NCBI GenBank assembly: GCA_903887775.1
Contig: CAISRB010000017.1
Location: 39,205-103,204 of the forward strand
Origin: an uncultured Bacteroidales bacterium
GTDB taxonomy: Bacteria; Bacteroidota; Bacteroidia; Bacteroidales; FEN-979
Direction: 5' to 3'
Length of the DNA stretch: 64,000 nucleotides
In this document: piece after piece, positions 63,620-64,000 of the stretch
Numbering within the stretch: position 1 is the first letter of the stretch
Layout of the letters: every line of letters starts with the position of its first letter
The notes under the pieces: generated by a model
Told to the model about the DNA's origin: nothing
Seen by the model: only the letters and a program-made list of their open reading frames with translations
The model's database searches: none
Program-made: the position numbers and the translations under genes

Positions 63620-63659
63620 TAAAAAAACCTTGAACTAATTGATAATCAATGTTCAAGGT
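63620..63659 (-). terminator. Terminator of tRNA-Phe
   Basis: On the minus strand ACCTTGAAC pairs with GTTCAAGGT (63627-63635 with 63651-63659), with an inner ATTGAT/ATCAAT pairing and a following run of seven T. Confidence 0.9.
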
Positions 63660-63670
63660 CTTCGTTTTCG

Positions 63671-63743
<73 letters not shown>

Positions 63744-63762
63744 ATCTCCCGAAATGGGAGTG

Positions 63763-63792
63763 CAAAAATAGAAAGAATTTTTAAATTTCCAA
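63763..63792 (-). promoter_or_regulatory. Promoter of tRNA-Phe (-33/-7)
   Basis: The minus strand has TTG (63790-63792), a 19-bp spacer and TATTTTTG (63763-63770), an excellent Bacteroidota -33/-7 pair. Confidence 0.75.
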
Positions 63793-63799
63793 TACCTTT

Positions 63800-64000
63800 G
63801 TGGAGATTTACGAATTACGAATAAAAGGGTCTTTCTTCAATCGTAAATCGCAAATCGTAAATTATGAGTGTTCAAAACCTTTAAAAGACATATTTTAATA
63901 TTGTTGGACGTTCTTTGACATTTTGAAAATTAGGGTTGCCGGTCTTTGTTTACCAGAAAGCGGCATTTGGATCACCACCACTTTGGACGATCATGTAGTC
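63800..64000. other. Window-end spacer with short repeats
   Basis: TTACGAATTACGAATAA (63808-63824) and TCGTAAATCGCAAATCGTAAATT (63840-63862) are degenerate short repeats similar to those at ~6031. No gene is visible from 63863 to the end. Confidence 0.5.

Overview
This window looks like chromosomal DNA of an uncultured member of the Bacteroidota, probably Bacteroidales-like. The evidence is promoters with the TAnnTTTG -7 motif, few Shine-Dalgarno sequences, type IX secretion sorting domains, an LruC-domain lipoprotein, a TonB receptor/DUF4249 operon, and a mid-range GC content. All functional calls come from reading protein motifs; no database search was run.

Layout. 1-4 kb: the end of a respiratory operon, with an NrfD/PsrC-type quinol-binding membrane subunit fused in frame to a periplasmic Ig-like domain, a monohaem cytochrome c and a DUF2339-like membrane protein. 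4-10.6 kb: housekeeping genes (ABC-F ATPase, patatin/beta-barrel protein, ArfB-like hydrolase, DEAD-box helicase). 10.9-27.8 kb: the most distinctive region. Five PQQ-like (BamB/quinoprotein-fold) beta-propellers and one NHL-like propeller surround a large Tat/NosR-NapH-like polyferredoxin membrane protein, a multi-PAS hybrid kinase, a NuoE-NuoF-ferredoxin fusion and a GltD-like flavoprotein that lacks its NAD(P)H domain. I read this as an uncharacterised redox system that could link cytosolic NADH to periplasmic propeller proteins; no catalytic hydrogenase or formate dehydrogenase subunit is present. 27.8-33.2 kb: a glycosyltransferase followed by an FtsX-type ABC exporter, tightly packed behind the last propeller gene.

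33-44.6 kb: BipA/TypA, a GH3 glycosidase, a cold-shock protein, and two large hybrid kinases plus a stand-alone response regulator. 44.6-54.3 kb: cell-surface genes, namely an LruC lipoprotein and a four-gene operon of a secreted protein, TonB-dependent receptor, DUF4249 lipoprotein and an MG2/plug-like secreted protein. 54.3-60.4 kb: a DNA glycosylase, a REC-PAS kinase, an OmpA-family protein, a stomatin-like SPFH protein with a small uncalled downstream gene, and a T9SS-exported esterase.

60.4-64 kb is accessory and partly decayed: a frameshifted small membrane protein, a truncated porin-like pseudogene, and an AT-rich YVTN propeller gene lying between two inverted copies of an ~80-bp repeat next to tRNA-Phe.

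Two kinds of non-coding structure recur. One is a ~98-bp leader element placed immediately before both the propeller operon and the TPR hybrid kinase. The other is a set of text-like short-period degenerate repeats in spacers; two of these arrays lie in frame inside genes.
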